This document shows positions 46,313-54,637 of a stretch of DNA of 64,000 nucleotides, piece after piece. The stretch's first letter is position 1; the number at the start of each line of letters is the position of its first letter. The notes beneath the pieces were generated by a model. That model did no database searches, was not told the origin of the DNA, and saw nothing but the letters and a program-made list of their open reading frames with translations. The position numbers and the translations under genes are program-made. This stretch comes from Eubacteriaceae bacterium (lineage in GTDB: Bacteria; Bacillota; Clostridia; Peptostreptococcales; Anaerovoracaceae): the NCBI GenBank assembly GCA_902362435.1, contig CABIWW010000010.1, positions 62,001-126,000 on the forward strand, in the 5' to 3' direction.

Positions 46313-46948
46313 ATGAAAGTTTTATTGATCAATGGCAGCCCGCATCAGTTCGGGTGTACGTATACTGCACTGAAAGAAGTGGCAGATTCGCTCAACAGGA
46401 ACGATATCACTACGGAGATCTATCATATCGGTGCGGTTCCTATCAGAGGATGCGTAGGATGCGGCAGCTGTTTCACCACGGGCAAGTGTGTGTTCGACAA
46501 TGACGGAGTCAATGAGATTTCCGGTCGGCTAGTGGAATTTGACGGGATCGTCGTAGGATCACCGGTGTATTATGCCGGAGCGTCCGGACAGCTCTGCTGC
46601 TTTATGGACAGATTGTTTTACAGTAATTACCAAAGCGGCAGAATGGAGGGCAAGATCGCAGCGGCAGTTGTCTCTTGCAGAAGGGGCGGTGCCAGCACAG
46701 CATTTGACCGAATCAACAAATATTTTATGATCAACAAGATGACCGTTGCAACATCACAGTACTGGAATCAGGTACACGGCAATTCACCTGAGGAAGTCAG
46801 ACAGGATAAAGAGGGTATGCAGACTATGCGCACGCTGGGAGAGAGCATAGCGTACTCTATCCGCAATAAGTATGCAGGGCTGCGCGAGTGTGTGAAGCAG
46901 CCGGAATATGAAAAACCGGTTATGACTAACTTTATTCGTCAAAAGTAG
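46313..46948 (+). CDS. Flavodoxin-fold NAD(P)H-dependent FMN reductase
   Basis: A 211-residue protein of the NADPH-dependent FMN reductase / iron-sulfur flavoprotein superfamily. The FMN phosphate loop is LLINGSPHQFGCTYTAL; a cysteine-rich CVGCGSCFTTGKC segment at about 47-59 is the place where iron-sulfur flavoproteins bind a cluster, and GSPVYYAGASGQLCCFMDR is the second FMN loop. TAAGGA seven bases before the ATG sets the start. It heads an operon with the TPR and DUF genes; a redox role beside the flavodiiron protein is plausible. Confidence 0.88.
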   Translation: MKVLLINGSPHQFGCTYTALKEVADSLNRNDITTEIYHIGAVPIRGCVGCGSCFTTGKCVFDNDGVNEISGRLVEFDGIVVGSPVYYAGASGQLCCFMDRLFYSNYQSGRMEGKIAAAVVSCRRGGASTAFDRINKYFMINKMTVATSQYWNQVHGNSPEEVRQDKEGMQTMRTLGESIAYSIRNKYAGLRECVKQPEYEKPVMTNFIRQK

Positions 46949-46956
46949 GTGATATC

Positions 46957-47763
46957 ATGCAGAACGGAATCGATCTGAAACAATTCTATCAGGAACTGGA
47001 TGCATTGTATAAAAAAAAGAACAGTGCCGAGACCATCAGATATCTGGAAAACTGTTTACGGGAGGCAGAAACAAAACATGACTCCTCCGGGATCGTTGCA
47101 GTATGCAACGAGCTGGGAGGTGTTTGTCGTGCCATGGGTCAGACTGATCGAGCGAAGGAACTGTACCATACGGTGCTGACAAATTTAGAACACATGGGTC
47201 TGACTCATTCTGAGCATTATGCGACAGCATTGATCAATACGGGAGATGTGTATGTCAATTCCAGAGAACTTGAGGAAGCTCTTCGTTATTTTCTGAAAGC
47301 CAGAGATTTGCTTGTAGAGCGCGGGCTTGCGGGCGATTACCGGATGGCGGCGCTGTGCAACAACATAAGTATGGTCTATCGCGATACCGGAGAAATGGAG
47401 AAGGCAGAACAGGCGCTGGATACTGCATTCCGCATAATAAAAGACATTCCAAAATGCTGGGGAGAACTGGCAACTACGTATACCAATCTGGGAGAACTGC
47501 AGGTCCGGCAGAATAAGCTGGAGATGGCGAAGGAAAGCTTTGAAGAGGCATGTCGGTTATTTGAGGCCGGAGGCGGCGGTAATGTCCATTATTCTGCTGC
47601 ATGTGCCGGACTGGGACAGGTTTTTTATCTTAAAGGGCAGATAAGCGAGGCTGTTCACTGGTATGAAAAGGCACTGACGCTGATGGAGCGTGACTTCGGC
47701 AGAACGGAATATTATAGTGCACTGGCAGACTGCGTTATGAAATTGAGAGGTATGAAACTATGA
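46957..47763 (+). CDS. TPR-repeat protein of the DUF4037/DUF4125 unit
   Basis: A 268-residue soluble protein made almost wholly of tetratricopeptide repeats (about six; for example ALINTGDVYVNSRELEEALRYFLKA and TYTNLGELQVRQNKLEMAKESFEEA). TPR stacks are protein-binding scaffolds. It starts eight bases after the flavin reductase gene and its stop overlaps the DUF4037 start (ATGA), so the three products are likely made in fixed ratio. No enzymatic motif is seen. Confidence 0.85.
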   Translation: MQNGIDLKQFYQELDALYKKKNSAETIRYLENCLREAETKHDSSGIVAVCNELGGVCRAMGQTDRAKELYHTVLTNLEHMGLTHSEHYATALINTGDVYVNSRELEEALRYFLKARDLLVERGLAGDYRMAALCNNISMVYRDTGEMEKAEQALDTAFRIIKDIPKCWGELATTYTNLGELQVRQNKLEMAKESFEEACRLFEAGGGGNVHYSAACAGLGQVFYLKGQISEAVHWYEKALTLMERDFGRTEYYSALADCVMKLRGMKL

Positions 47764-48698
47764 AAGGTATGGAACTTTCCAGGGCATATTTTGAGGAATA
47801 TGGAAAACCTTTGATCGATACCCGACTGCTGCAGTACCGTCCCTATATTGCCGCAGGGCTTGTGGGGGAGGGCTCTGAATGTCTGGGGTTTGATGATGAT
47901 ATTTCCACTGATCACGATTTCGGACCTGCATTCTGTATCTGGGTGCCGGAGTGGCTTTACCAGCAGGCAGGCGCTGAGCTCAAAAGCGCATATGACAGTT
48001 TGCCGGCAGAATATCATGGATACAGGAGAATTCCTTCGGCACAGGGCGGCGGCAGAGTAGGCGTGATCTCTGCAGAGGGATTTTACCGTAAGTTCACTGG
48101 GATGTCCAAAGCACCGCAGGACAACATGGAGTGGTTTCGGATACCGGAACGTTTTTTAGCAACGGTGACCAGCGGAGAAGTTTTTGTGGATTATCTCGGG
48201 ATGTTTTCACAGATCCGGGCAGCTTTAAAAGCGTTTTATCCGGAAGACGTGCTGAAAAAAAAATTAGCAGCGAGATGCGCTGTCATGGCACAGGCAGGAC
48301 AATATAATTACGGCAGATGTATGAAGCGCGGGGATAGTCAGGCGGCTTATCTGGCTTGCGGAGAATTTATCAGAACAGCAATGTCTGCAGTCTATCTGCT
48401 CAATGAAGCATATATGCCGTACTACAAATGGGTTTTCAAAGGCGCAGCGCGTTTTAATATTTTGAAGGATGCCGTGCAGCTTATTACGGAGCTGACACAG
48501 ATTGTGGACCGACCGGAAAATGCAGGGTATAAAATGCAAGTGATCGAGAAAGTATGTATCAGTGTAGGCAATGAGCTGAATCGCAGAGGGTTTACTCGGA
48601 GTACAGATGCGTTTTTGCAGGTGCATGGGGAAGAACTGATGCGAAGTATTCATGATGCTCGCCTTAAAAACCTGCATATCATGGCGGATTTTGATTGA
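47760..48698 (+). CDS. DUF4037 protein, nucleotidyltransferase-like
   Basis: A 312-residue protein of the DUF4037 type. Near residues 40-53 it has GFDDDISTDHDFGP, an acidic motif reminiscent of the metal-binding aspartates of nucleotidyltransferase-fold proteins; the rest is mainly helical. If it is an active transferase, it would modify a protein, RNA or small molecule; no substrate is known to me. It is translationally coupled to the TPR protein and followed 67 bases later by a DUF4125 gene. Confidence 0.78.
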   Translation: MKGMELSRAYFEEYGKPLIDTRLLQYRPYIAAGLVGEGSECLGFDDDISTDHDFGPAFCIWVPEWLYQQAGAELKSAYDSLPAEYHGYRRIPSAQGGGRVGVISAEGFYRKFTGMSKAPQDNMEWFRIPERFLATVTSGEVFVDYLGMFSQIRAALKAFYPEDVLKKKLAARCAVMAQAGQYNYGRCMKRGDSQAAYLACGEFIRTAMSAVYLLNEAYMPYYKWVFKGAARFNILKDAVQLITELTQIVDRPENAGYKMQVIEKVCISVGNELNRRGFTRSTDAFLQVHGEELMRSIHDARLKNLHIMADFD

Positions 48699-48765
48699 CA
48701 GCATATGCTGTTTCGATATTGGAAATTCTGAAATGTATATTTGAGAAAAGGTGGGTGCGTACGAT

Positions 48766-49425
48766 ATGAGATTTATAAACGATAAATTCAAGCGCAGGGA
48801 CGGCCATAAGGATGAACTGATAAACAGGATCATTGATATGGAATGGAGCATGTTTGATCAAGTGGTCAATATAGGCGGACGTGCACCCTGCCAGGACGAT
48901 GAATGGACTTTCTATGTGATGCGTTTCAGTCAGTTTGCGGCTTTTGATGATGCGACGCTGCAAAGTTATGAGCAGGATCTTCTGGAAATACAGGCAGCAG
49001 GACGTAATATAATCACAGAGAAGTATGGGTACATGATGGAGTATACGGATCAGGTTTATTTTGACCGTGAGATAAAATCTGCACTTCCGCAGATCTCATC
49101 TGAAAAGAACGCGATGGTGGACTGTATTGTCAATAAGCTCATGGATTTTGAAAAAGTGTTCGCCGAGCGGTATCCGATACTTGGCAGCAGGAGCAGACCG
49201 CTGCAGGGTACGAAGACAGGCGGTGTGTCGTTTCACATATATACGATCGGTGAGCTGAAAACGTATTCGCTGCGGACACTGGAACTGTACTATCGTCACA
49301 TTGCGGGGATCGATCCGGCAGATGAATTGCATAACCCGTCTTTTGTGATCCACAGGATCATGACGAGATTTTACGGGTACGGATCCATGGATGATGCAGA
49401 AGCAAGGATCCTGAGAAAGAGATAG
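48766..49425 (+). CDS. DUF4125 protein, unknown function
   Basis: A 219-residue mainly helical protein with the DUF4125 pattern, beginning with a motif rich in aromatic and acidic residues (DELINRIIDMEWSMFDQV, then CQDDEWTFYVMRFSQF) and a C-terminal YRHIAGIDPADELHNPSFVI segment. The start at 48766 follows AAAGGTGGG. Its family often lies next to TPR or DUF4037 genes as far as I recall, which fits this unit. No catalytic signature is recognised. Confidence 0.75.
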   Translation: MRFINDKFKRRDGHKDELINRIIDMEWSMFDQVVNIGGRAPCQDDEWTFYVMRFSQFAAFDDATLQSYEQDLLEIQAAGRNIITEKYGYMMEYTDQVYFDREIKSALPQISSEKNAMVDCIVNKLMDFEKVFAERYPILGSRSRPLQGTKTGGVSFHIYTIGELKTYSLRTLELYYRHIAGIDPADELHNPSFVIHRIMTRFYGYGSMDDAEARILRKR

Positions 49426-49484
49426 CCCGGCGCCAGGGTCGGCAGAGCATGAGCAGCAGTCAGGAATCAAAGGTGGCAGGTTTG

Positions 49485-50333
49485 ATGAAAGATACAAATT
49501 ACTCGAAAATACCGCATGATCTGTATTCCATCGGAGAAGTCAGCAGAATCTGTAATATATCAAAAAAGGCACTCCGCTTTTATGACAAGATCAATATTAT
49601 TTCACCGGACTATATCTGCGAGGAAAACAAGTATCGGTATTACAGCAGAGAGACACTGCTTCTGGTTCCTGTTATTAAATATTTCAAGCAGATGGGATTT
49701 AAACTGGAGGAAATGAAGGAATTCCTGGAAAGTGATACCTACGAAGTGCAGGAACGGGGCTTTCTCAAAAAGATAGATGAACTGAGACAGCAGAGAGAAG
49801 ATATCAATGTCGCCTATACATCCGTCTCTGACTGGTACAATCTGGTTATGGAGGCAGAAAGCGTATTGGAGAACAAGGCAACAGAAGTTTCACTCAAATA
49901 TATAGTGATGCAATCTATGTGCTATATGGAACAGACTTTTGAGCATAACTATATGGAATCTATCATCAATATCGACTGGACTAACTACCTGGAGGAAATC
50001 GGACATGCAATTACGGGTCCGGTATGTATATGTTTCCCTGATATAGCGGAGAAACTGGAGGGAAAGCCTACCAAAGCTTTTGTGTTCCAGCGAGGAGCAA
50101 GGGAGATTGATGATAGCAAAACTATGAGTTTTGGCGGGAAGATGATGCTTTCGACATATCATATCGGTTCTCATGATGCCATCAACGAAGCGTACTACAG
50201 GATATTTCGCTGGGCGAAGATCCACGGTTACAAATGTGGAAATACTTCTATTGAGAGATATGTTACGGATTACTGGACCATCCGAAAATCCAGTGATTTT
50301 GTTACCGAGATTTATGTGGATATTGAAAAATAA
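49485..50333 (+). CDS. MerR-family regulator with GyrI-like effector domain
   Basis: A 282-residue transcription activator. The N-terminal winged helix is LYSIGEVSRICNISKKALRFYDKI, followed by the RYYSRETLLLVPVIKYFKQMGFKLEEM part, a dimerisation coiled coil (about 85-130), and a C-terminal GyrI-like ligand-binding domain (about 140-282) as in BmrR, which binds organic cations. MerR proteins twist promoters with 19-20 base spacers; two such promoters that share sequence occur at 40351 and 50655. It is the last gene of its operon and lies directly before the cut operon, of which it is the prime candidate activator, perhaps sensing choline or another amine. Confidence 0.9.
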   Translation: MKDTNYSKIPHDLYSIGEVSRICNISKKALRFYDKINIISPDYICEENKYRYYSRETLLLVPVIKYFKQMGFKLEEMKEFLESDTYEVQERGFLKKIDELRQQREDINVAYTSVSDWYNLVMEAESVLENKATEVSLKYIVMQSMCYMEQTFEHNYMESIINIDWTNYLEEIGHAITGPVCICFPDIAEKLEGKPTKAFVFQRGAREIDDSKTMSFGGKMMLSTYHIGSHDAINEAYYRIFRWAKIHGYKCGNTSIERYVTDYWTIRKSSDFVTEIYVDIEK

Positions 50334-50468
50334 CTTAGGCAGTTTCTTTATATGGGTTGTCCCGGATAAATATACTGATTTTACAGTCGGCAAAAGGTTC
50401 CCCTTAGGGGCAATATCTGATCATATATCGTTTTAAAAAAGAAAAAAATCAGAAGAAGAAAGAAAAGG

Positions 50469-50511
50469 AGAGTTTTTTCGAAAAAAGAATTTTAGAAAAA
50501 ACTCTTTTTTA
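50469..50511 (+). terminator. Terminator after the merR gene
   Basis: AGAGTTTTTTC at 50469-50479 pairs with GAAAAAACTCT at 50495-50505, followed by TTTTTT. It isolates the cut operon from the merR operon. Confidence 0.82.
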
Positions 50512-50654
50512 TTGGAATTGCAAGGAGTGTGAAGATTTTGAAAATAAGAAAAATCCGTATAGTTTCTTATCGAATAAAAGTTTTACTGTTTTTTTATATC
50601 AATGTTTGATTGAAAAGTGACTAAAAAGCAGTGTAGCTTAAGTGTTTTTTTGGA

Positions 50655-50686
50655 TTGACATTCCTCATAGGAGTATAGGCTAAAAT
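50655..50686 (+). promoter_or_regulatory. MerR-type promoter for the cut operon
   Basis: TTGACA at 50655-50660 and TAAAAT at 50681-50686 with a 20-base spacer holding the near-palindrome CTCATAGGAG. Spacer length and central dyad are those of MerR-activated promoters, and a MerR gene ends 320 bases upstream. Confidence 0.65.
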
Positions 50687-50885
50687 AATAATATAAATAC
50701 TGGGCACTGAGGTACTGATTATTACCATGCAAAGAGTCATAGAAACAGAAGTATAGGCGTATACCGGGCTGCTTGTCTATACGGTTTTACTTTTAGATGA
50801 TTCTGCTGATCTTTGGTAACGATATAATTTTTTATAGAGTTATATATTTTTAATTGCAAATATTCGTTTAAAAAGGAGGTGTATT
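50687..50885 (+). other. Untranslated leader of the cut operon
   Basis: About 200 bases without a gene. TAATAAT (near 50687) can pair with ATTATTA (near 50718); further on GTATAG can pair with CTATAC, and CGTATA with TATACG, as alternatives. AGTATAGGC in the promoter spacer recurs at 50750. No paired hairpins of the ANTAR-antiterminator type known from eut operons were recognised. A strong AAAGGAGG site ends the leader. Confidence 0.4.
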
Positions 50886-52010
50886 ATGAGCGATAGTGCA
50901 ATGACTATGTCAAACAATGCTCTGGCGGCAAAGCAGGTACAGGAGAAATCCTACCGTAAAAAGGGGATTTTTATCGCACTGATGTCAGGTTTTCTGTATG
51001 GTGGATATACAGCGTTCCTGACACAGGGCATGGCATCCGGAATCTGGGTTGATTATTATGGTGGAACAGGGGTGGCAGCAGGTCTTTCTGCATTCGCACT
51101 TGTTTACACACTGTCTGCAGTAGGTGCAGCAGTAAACGATATCTGTTCTGCAGTATGGTCTCTGATCTATGCAGCGATAATCGGAAGACTGGGTGACTTC
51201 ACAAGATCTATCAACACGAAGCCGGGCAGGATCCTGATCCTTGCAGCGATCATAGGCGGGCCTTTAGCTTCCACAGCATATGTAATAGGTCTGCAGATGG
51301 CTGGATCCATCATCGTTCCGATCGCGGCGCTGAACGCAGCAATCGGCGCGATCATAGGAAGGATCATTTACAAGCAGAAGCTTAGCGGCGGCATGATCCT
51401 CGGTATCGTGATCTGCTTCACAGCAGCTGTAATCATCGGTCTGTTCGGATATGGCATTCCGAAAGACGGACTCGCAGGTATCTTCGGAAACATGAGCGGT
51501 GAAGCTGTTATCGGTATCATCGCGGCATTCTGTGCAGCATTAGGCTGGGGTATCGAAGGTGCTGTAGGCGGATATGCGTGCTGCATGGTCGATACAGAAA
51601 TCGCGATCTGTATCCGTCAGTGCACATCCGGTATCGTAAACGCTGTCATCCTGTGTTCCCTGCTGGCTATGATCGGCGGAGACGGGATCGGTTCAGGACT
51701 GGTTCTGGTAGGACATGCACTGGCTGACGGACCATCCATCTGGATGTTCATCGTTGCAGGTATTTTTGCATCCTGGTCCTTCAAGTTCTGGTACAAGGGT
51801 GCTTCCATGTGCGGTGCTGCTTTAGGTATGGGCTGCAATGGTACATACGCATTCTGGGGACCGTTGTACTGCCTCGTTGTATGCGGATTTATTTTCGGCG
51901 GAGAAGGATGGAATATCGCATGGCCAGGCTGGGTAGGAGCTATCACCATGGTAATCGGTATCTTCGTTCTCGCTATTTCGCAGCAGAAGGCAACAGAGAA
52001 GGAGGCGTAG
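50886..52010 (+). CDS. DMT-like membrane transporter of the cut operon
   Basis: A 374-residue transporter with about ten membrane helices in two similar halves, resembling drug/metabolite-type permeases (GLQMAGSIIVPIAALNAAIGAIIGRIIY). The first gene of a choline microcompartment operon commonly encodes the uptake system, so choline import is the likely role; the family itself does not prove it. Hydrophilic termini face the cytoplasm. GGAGG lies seven bases before the ATG. It is followed four bases after the stop by an 88-residue ORF. Confidence 0.8.
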   Translation: MSDSAMTMSNNALAAKQVQEKSYRKKGIFIALMSGFLYGGYTAFLTQGMASGIWVDYYGGTGVAAGLSAFALVYTLSAVGAAVNDICSAVWSLIYAAIIGRLGDFTRSINTKPGRILILAAIIGGPLASTAYVIGLQMAGSIIVPIAALNAAIGAIIGRIIYKQKLSGGMILGIVICFTAAVIIGLFGYGIPKDGLAGIFGNMSGEAVIGIIAAFCAALGWGIEGAVGGYACCMVDTEIAICIRQCTSGIVNAVILCSLLAMIGGDGIGSGLVLVGHALADGPSIWMFIVAGIFASWSFKFWYKGASMCGAALGMGCNGTYAFWGPLYCLVVCGFIFGGEGWNIAWPGWVGAITMVIGIFVLAISQQKATEKEA

Positions 52011-52014
52011 GAAC

Positions 52015-52281
52015 ATGAGACCATTATTCTTTTCAGTACTGAAGTACTTTACAGACGGTAAAGAAGCATGCAGAGCTGACGTACAGGATGCTCTCAGAGC
52101 ACAGTACGGCAATTTCAAGGCATTTAAGGATCACGCTATGGACGAAGCTCTGATGACAGCGTGTTCCAACGGACTGATCGACGAAAGCCGTTATGAGCTG
52201 GACAAGGATGGCAAACTGGTGATCTACTACAAGTCCAGCCAGGAAGGCATCGATACGATCAACAAGTACATCAAGGACTAA
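52015..52281 (+). CDS. Small protein next to the choline transporter
   Basis: An 88-residue soluble protein starting four bases after the transporter stop with a strong GGAGG site. The pattern (FTDGKEACRADVQDALRAQYG, DEALMTACSNGLIDESRYELD, then KLVIYYKSS) resembles a small winged helix, with a beta hairpin at the end. I do not recognise a family. Tight linkage suggests it works with or regulates the transporter. Confidence 0.7.
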   Translation: MRPLFFSVLKYFTDGKEACRADVQDALRAQYGNFKAFKDHAMDEALMTACSNGLIDESRYELDKDGKLVIYYKSSQEGIDTINKYIKD

Positions 52282-52305
52282 TTTAAAATCAGTGTTATGC
52301 AGTAT

Positions 52306-52340
52306 CCGAAAAAGGGTGTTTCATCCTTTTTCGGTTTACT
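52306..52340 (+). terminator. Terminator-like hairpin inside the cut operon
   Basis: CCGAAAAAGG at 52306-52315 and CCTTTTTCGG at 52325-52334 form a perfect ten-pair stem; TTTACTT follows. It separates the transporter genes from the shell and enzyme genes. A second weaker hairpin (CACTGCCG with CGGCAGGTG) lies just downstream. Confidence 0.7.
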
Positions 52341-52421
52341 TGCTAAAAAAGCCCGGCACTGCCGCCGCAAAGAAAACGGGACGGCAGGTGTCAAAGATTT
52401 TCAGGAAAGGAGATTCTTGTT

Positions 52422-53063
52422 ATGGCAAGATATTATGCAGACCAGGCACTGGGTATGCTGGAAACTATCGGCATGGTACCTGCACTGGAAGCATGTGACA
52501 AGATGCTCAAGGCAGCAGAAGTAGAACTGTTATCTTATGAAAACGTAGGATCTACTCTGGTAACGATGTTCATCAAGGGAGATGTTGCTGCAGTAAAGTC
52601 TTCGATCAAGGCAGGTGCAGAAGCTGCAGAAGCTATCGGTAAATTGACAGCGACCGATGTCATTCCAAGACCGATCCGTCCGATCGGGGATGTAGTATCC
52701 ATCTATGATGTAGATACTCAGTGTGACGAAGAACTGCTGGAACCCGGCGCGATCAGAACAGAAGCTCTGGGCATGATCGAAACTTTCGGTATCGTATACT
52801 GCATTGAAGCAGCCGATGCAATGTGCAAGGCAGCTGATGTAGAAATGATCGGTTTTGAAAATACCGCATCCGGATATATCTCGGTGCTGGTAGAAGGAGA
52901 TGTCGGAGCATGCAAGACTGCAGTAGAAGCCGGCATCAAAGCAGTAGAAGCGATCGGACATGAGGTTTACAGTTCCACGGTGATCGCAAGACCGCACGAG
53001 GGACTGAAGAAGATCACCTGTCAGTATTCGCTGGATAAGCTGCTTCCGTATCCGGCAGAATAA
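52422..53063 (+). CDS. Tandem BMC-domain shell protein
   Basis: A 213-residue protein with two BMC domains in direct order (about 8-95 and 112-200), each beginning with the LGMLETIG / LGMIETFG motif and containing EAADAM(C)KAA and GDVAA/GDVGA. Unlike permuted BMC-T proteins, both halves look like plain BMC-M repeats. It would form a trimer equivalent to a hexamer in the shell facets. AAAGGAG precedes the ATG. It is the first shell gene after the internal terminator. Confidence 0.9.
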   Translation: MARYYADQALGMLETIGMVPALEACDKMLKAAEVELLSYENVGSTLVTMFIKGDVAAVKSSIKAGAEAAEAIGKLTATDVIPRPIRPIGDVVSIYDVDTQCDEELLEPGAIRTEALGMIETFGIVYCIEAADAMCKAADVEMIGFENTASGYISVLVEGDVGACKTAVEAGIKAVEAIGHEVYSSTVIARPHEGLKKITCQYSLDKLLPYPAE

Positions 53064-53110
53064 AAAATCCGGATATGATGACGAACTTATAGAGAAAAGG
53101 AGAGATGCAA

Positions 53111-54595
53111 ATGAAAGTGAATATCATTGATAACGATTTGCTATCGATCCAGGAAGCTCGTATCTTGACTGAAAATGCATATGAAGCGCAGCAGAAACTG
53201 GCAACCTTCCCGCAGGAAAAGCTGGACGAGATCGTCGAGACTATGGCACAGGCGGCTTCGTCTCACGCGAAGGAACTGGCAGTGATGTCTGCAGAGGAAA
53301 CGGATTACGGCAAGTGGCAGGACAAATTCATCAAGAACAGGTTTGCCTGTGAATACCTGCCGGCTCATCTGCGAAATATGCGGTGCGTAGGCGTTATCCG
53401 CACGGACCGGGAAAAACAGATCATGGATGTAGGAGTGCCAAAGGGTGTTTTAGTAAGCCTTTGCCCGGCGACAAGTCCTGTTTCCACGACCATATACACA
53501 GCGTTGATCGCCGTCAAGTCCGGCAATGGCGTTTTGTTTTCGCCGCATCCAAGAGCACAGAAATCCATTTCCAGAGTGCTGGACATTCTGATCCAGGCAG
53601 CCGAAGGCTGCGGACTCCCGGAAGGGGCGCTGGCATACCTTCATACCGTGACAAAAGCGGGCACGAAGGAACTGATGGAACATAAATGGACTTCCATGAT
53701 CATGAACACAGGAGTTCCGGGCATGCTGGAAGATGCATATGGTTCCGGAAAACCGGTGATCTATGGAGGAACAGGTAACGGACCGGCGTTCATCGAGCGA
53801 ACGGCCGATATCCATCAGGCAGTCCATGATATCATAGCAAGCAAGACATTTGACAATGGCGTCGTGTCGGCAGCGGAACAGTCCGTTGTCGTGGACAGCT
53901 GCATTGCATCAGAGGTAAGACTCGAATTTGAAGCAAGCGGAGCTTACTTCATGACAGAAGAAGAAGCAGAGCGTCTCGGAAAGCTCTTTTACTTTAAAGA
54001 TGGCAGTGCCAATCCGGAAATGGCCGGAAAGACAGCAGAAGATCTGGCTCGCTGGGCTGATATCGATGTTCCGGCCGGGACGAAAGTACTGCTGGCAGAG
54101 CAGAAGTATGTATCGGAAAACAATCCGTACTCGAAAGAAAAACTTTGTCCGGTCCTCTCATATTTCATCGAGGATGATTGGATGCATGCCTGCGAGAAAT
54201 GTATCGAACTTCTGTTATCAGAGCGCCAGGGACATACGCTGGTGATCCACTCTAAGGATCCTGACGTGATCCATCAGTTTGCGATCAAAAAACCGGTAGG
54301 AAGAATGCTGGTCAACACTCCGGCCGTATACGGCAGTATGGGAGCGACTACGAATCTGTTCCCGGCCATGACCCTGGGAAGCGGTTCTGCAGGACAGGGC
54401 ATCACCTCAGATAACGTATCTCCGATGAATCTCATCTATGTGAGAAAAGTCGGATACGGTGTCCGCCGGATCGAAGATCTTGGCATGGGCACGCCGGCCG
54501 ATGCATATGGGTGCAGAGGTGTAGCAGGAGATGAGGACAGTCTCAGAAAACTGCAGCGGCTGCTGGAAGACGCACTGGCAAGTATCAATAATTAG
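53111..54595 (+). CDS. Acylating aldehyde dehydrogenase homologue, catalytic Cys replaced
   Basis: A 494-residue protein of the EutE/AdhE-N aldehyde dehydrogenase family, which in choline microcompartments turns acetaldehyde into acetyl-CoA. Most of the family is clear (PATSPVSTTIYTALIAVKSGN, then TFDNGVVSAAEQSVVV). In active enzymes the latter motif reads DNGVICASEQS; here serine 253 stands at the catalytic cysteine position. So it may be inactive or structural, with a second, active copy outside the window, as choline clusters often carry two homologues (CutB and CutF). AGGAG eight bases before the ATG at 53111 favours that start. Confidence 0.9.
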   Translation: MKVNIIDNDLLSIQEARILTENAYEAQQKLATFPQEKLDEIVETMAQAASSHAKELAVMSAEETDYGKWQDKFIKNRFACEYLPAHLRNMRCVGVIRTDREKQIMDVGVPKGVLVSLCPATSPVSTTIYTALIAVKSGNGVLFSPHPRAQKSISRVLDILIQAAEGCGLPEGALAYLHTVTKAGTKELMEHKWTSMIMNTGVPGMLEDAYGSGKPVIYGGTGNGPAFIERTADIHQAVHDIIASKTFDNGVVSAAEQSVVVDSCIASEVRLEFEASGAYFMTEEEAERLGKLFYFKDGSANPEMAGKTAEDLARWADIDVPAGTKVLLAEQKYVSENNPYSKEKLCPVLSYFIEDDWMHACEKCIELLLSERQGHTLVIHSKDPDVIHQFAIKKPVGRMLVNTPAVYGSMGATTNLFPAMTLGSGSAGQGITSDNVSPMNLIYVRKVGYGVRRIEDLGMGTPADAYGCRGVAGDEDSLRKLQRLLEDALASINN

Positions 54596-54637
54596 TTATA
54601 GCTGATTCGTTTCGATAGAGAAAGAGAGGTAATAGAT

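Noticed and set aside
50687..50885. ANTAR-type antitermination hairpins as in eut operons
   Set aside because: No pair of hairpins with the expected hexaloops and no terminator follow; no EutV/EutW-like genes are in the window.
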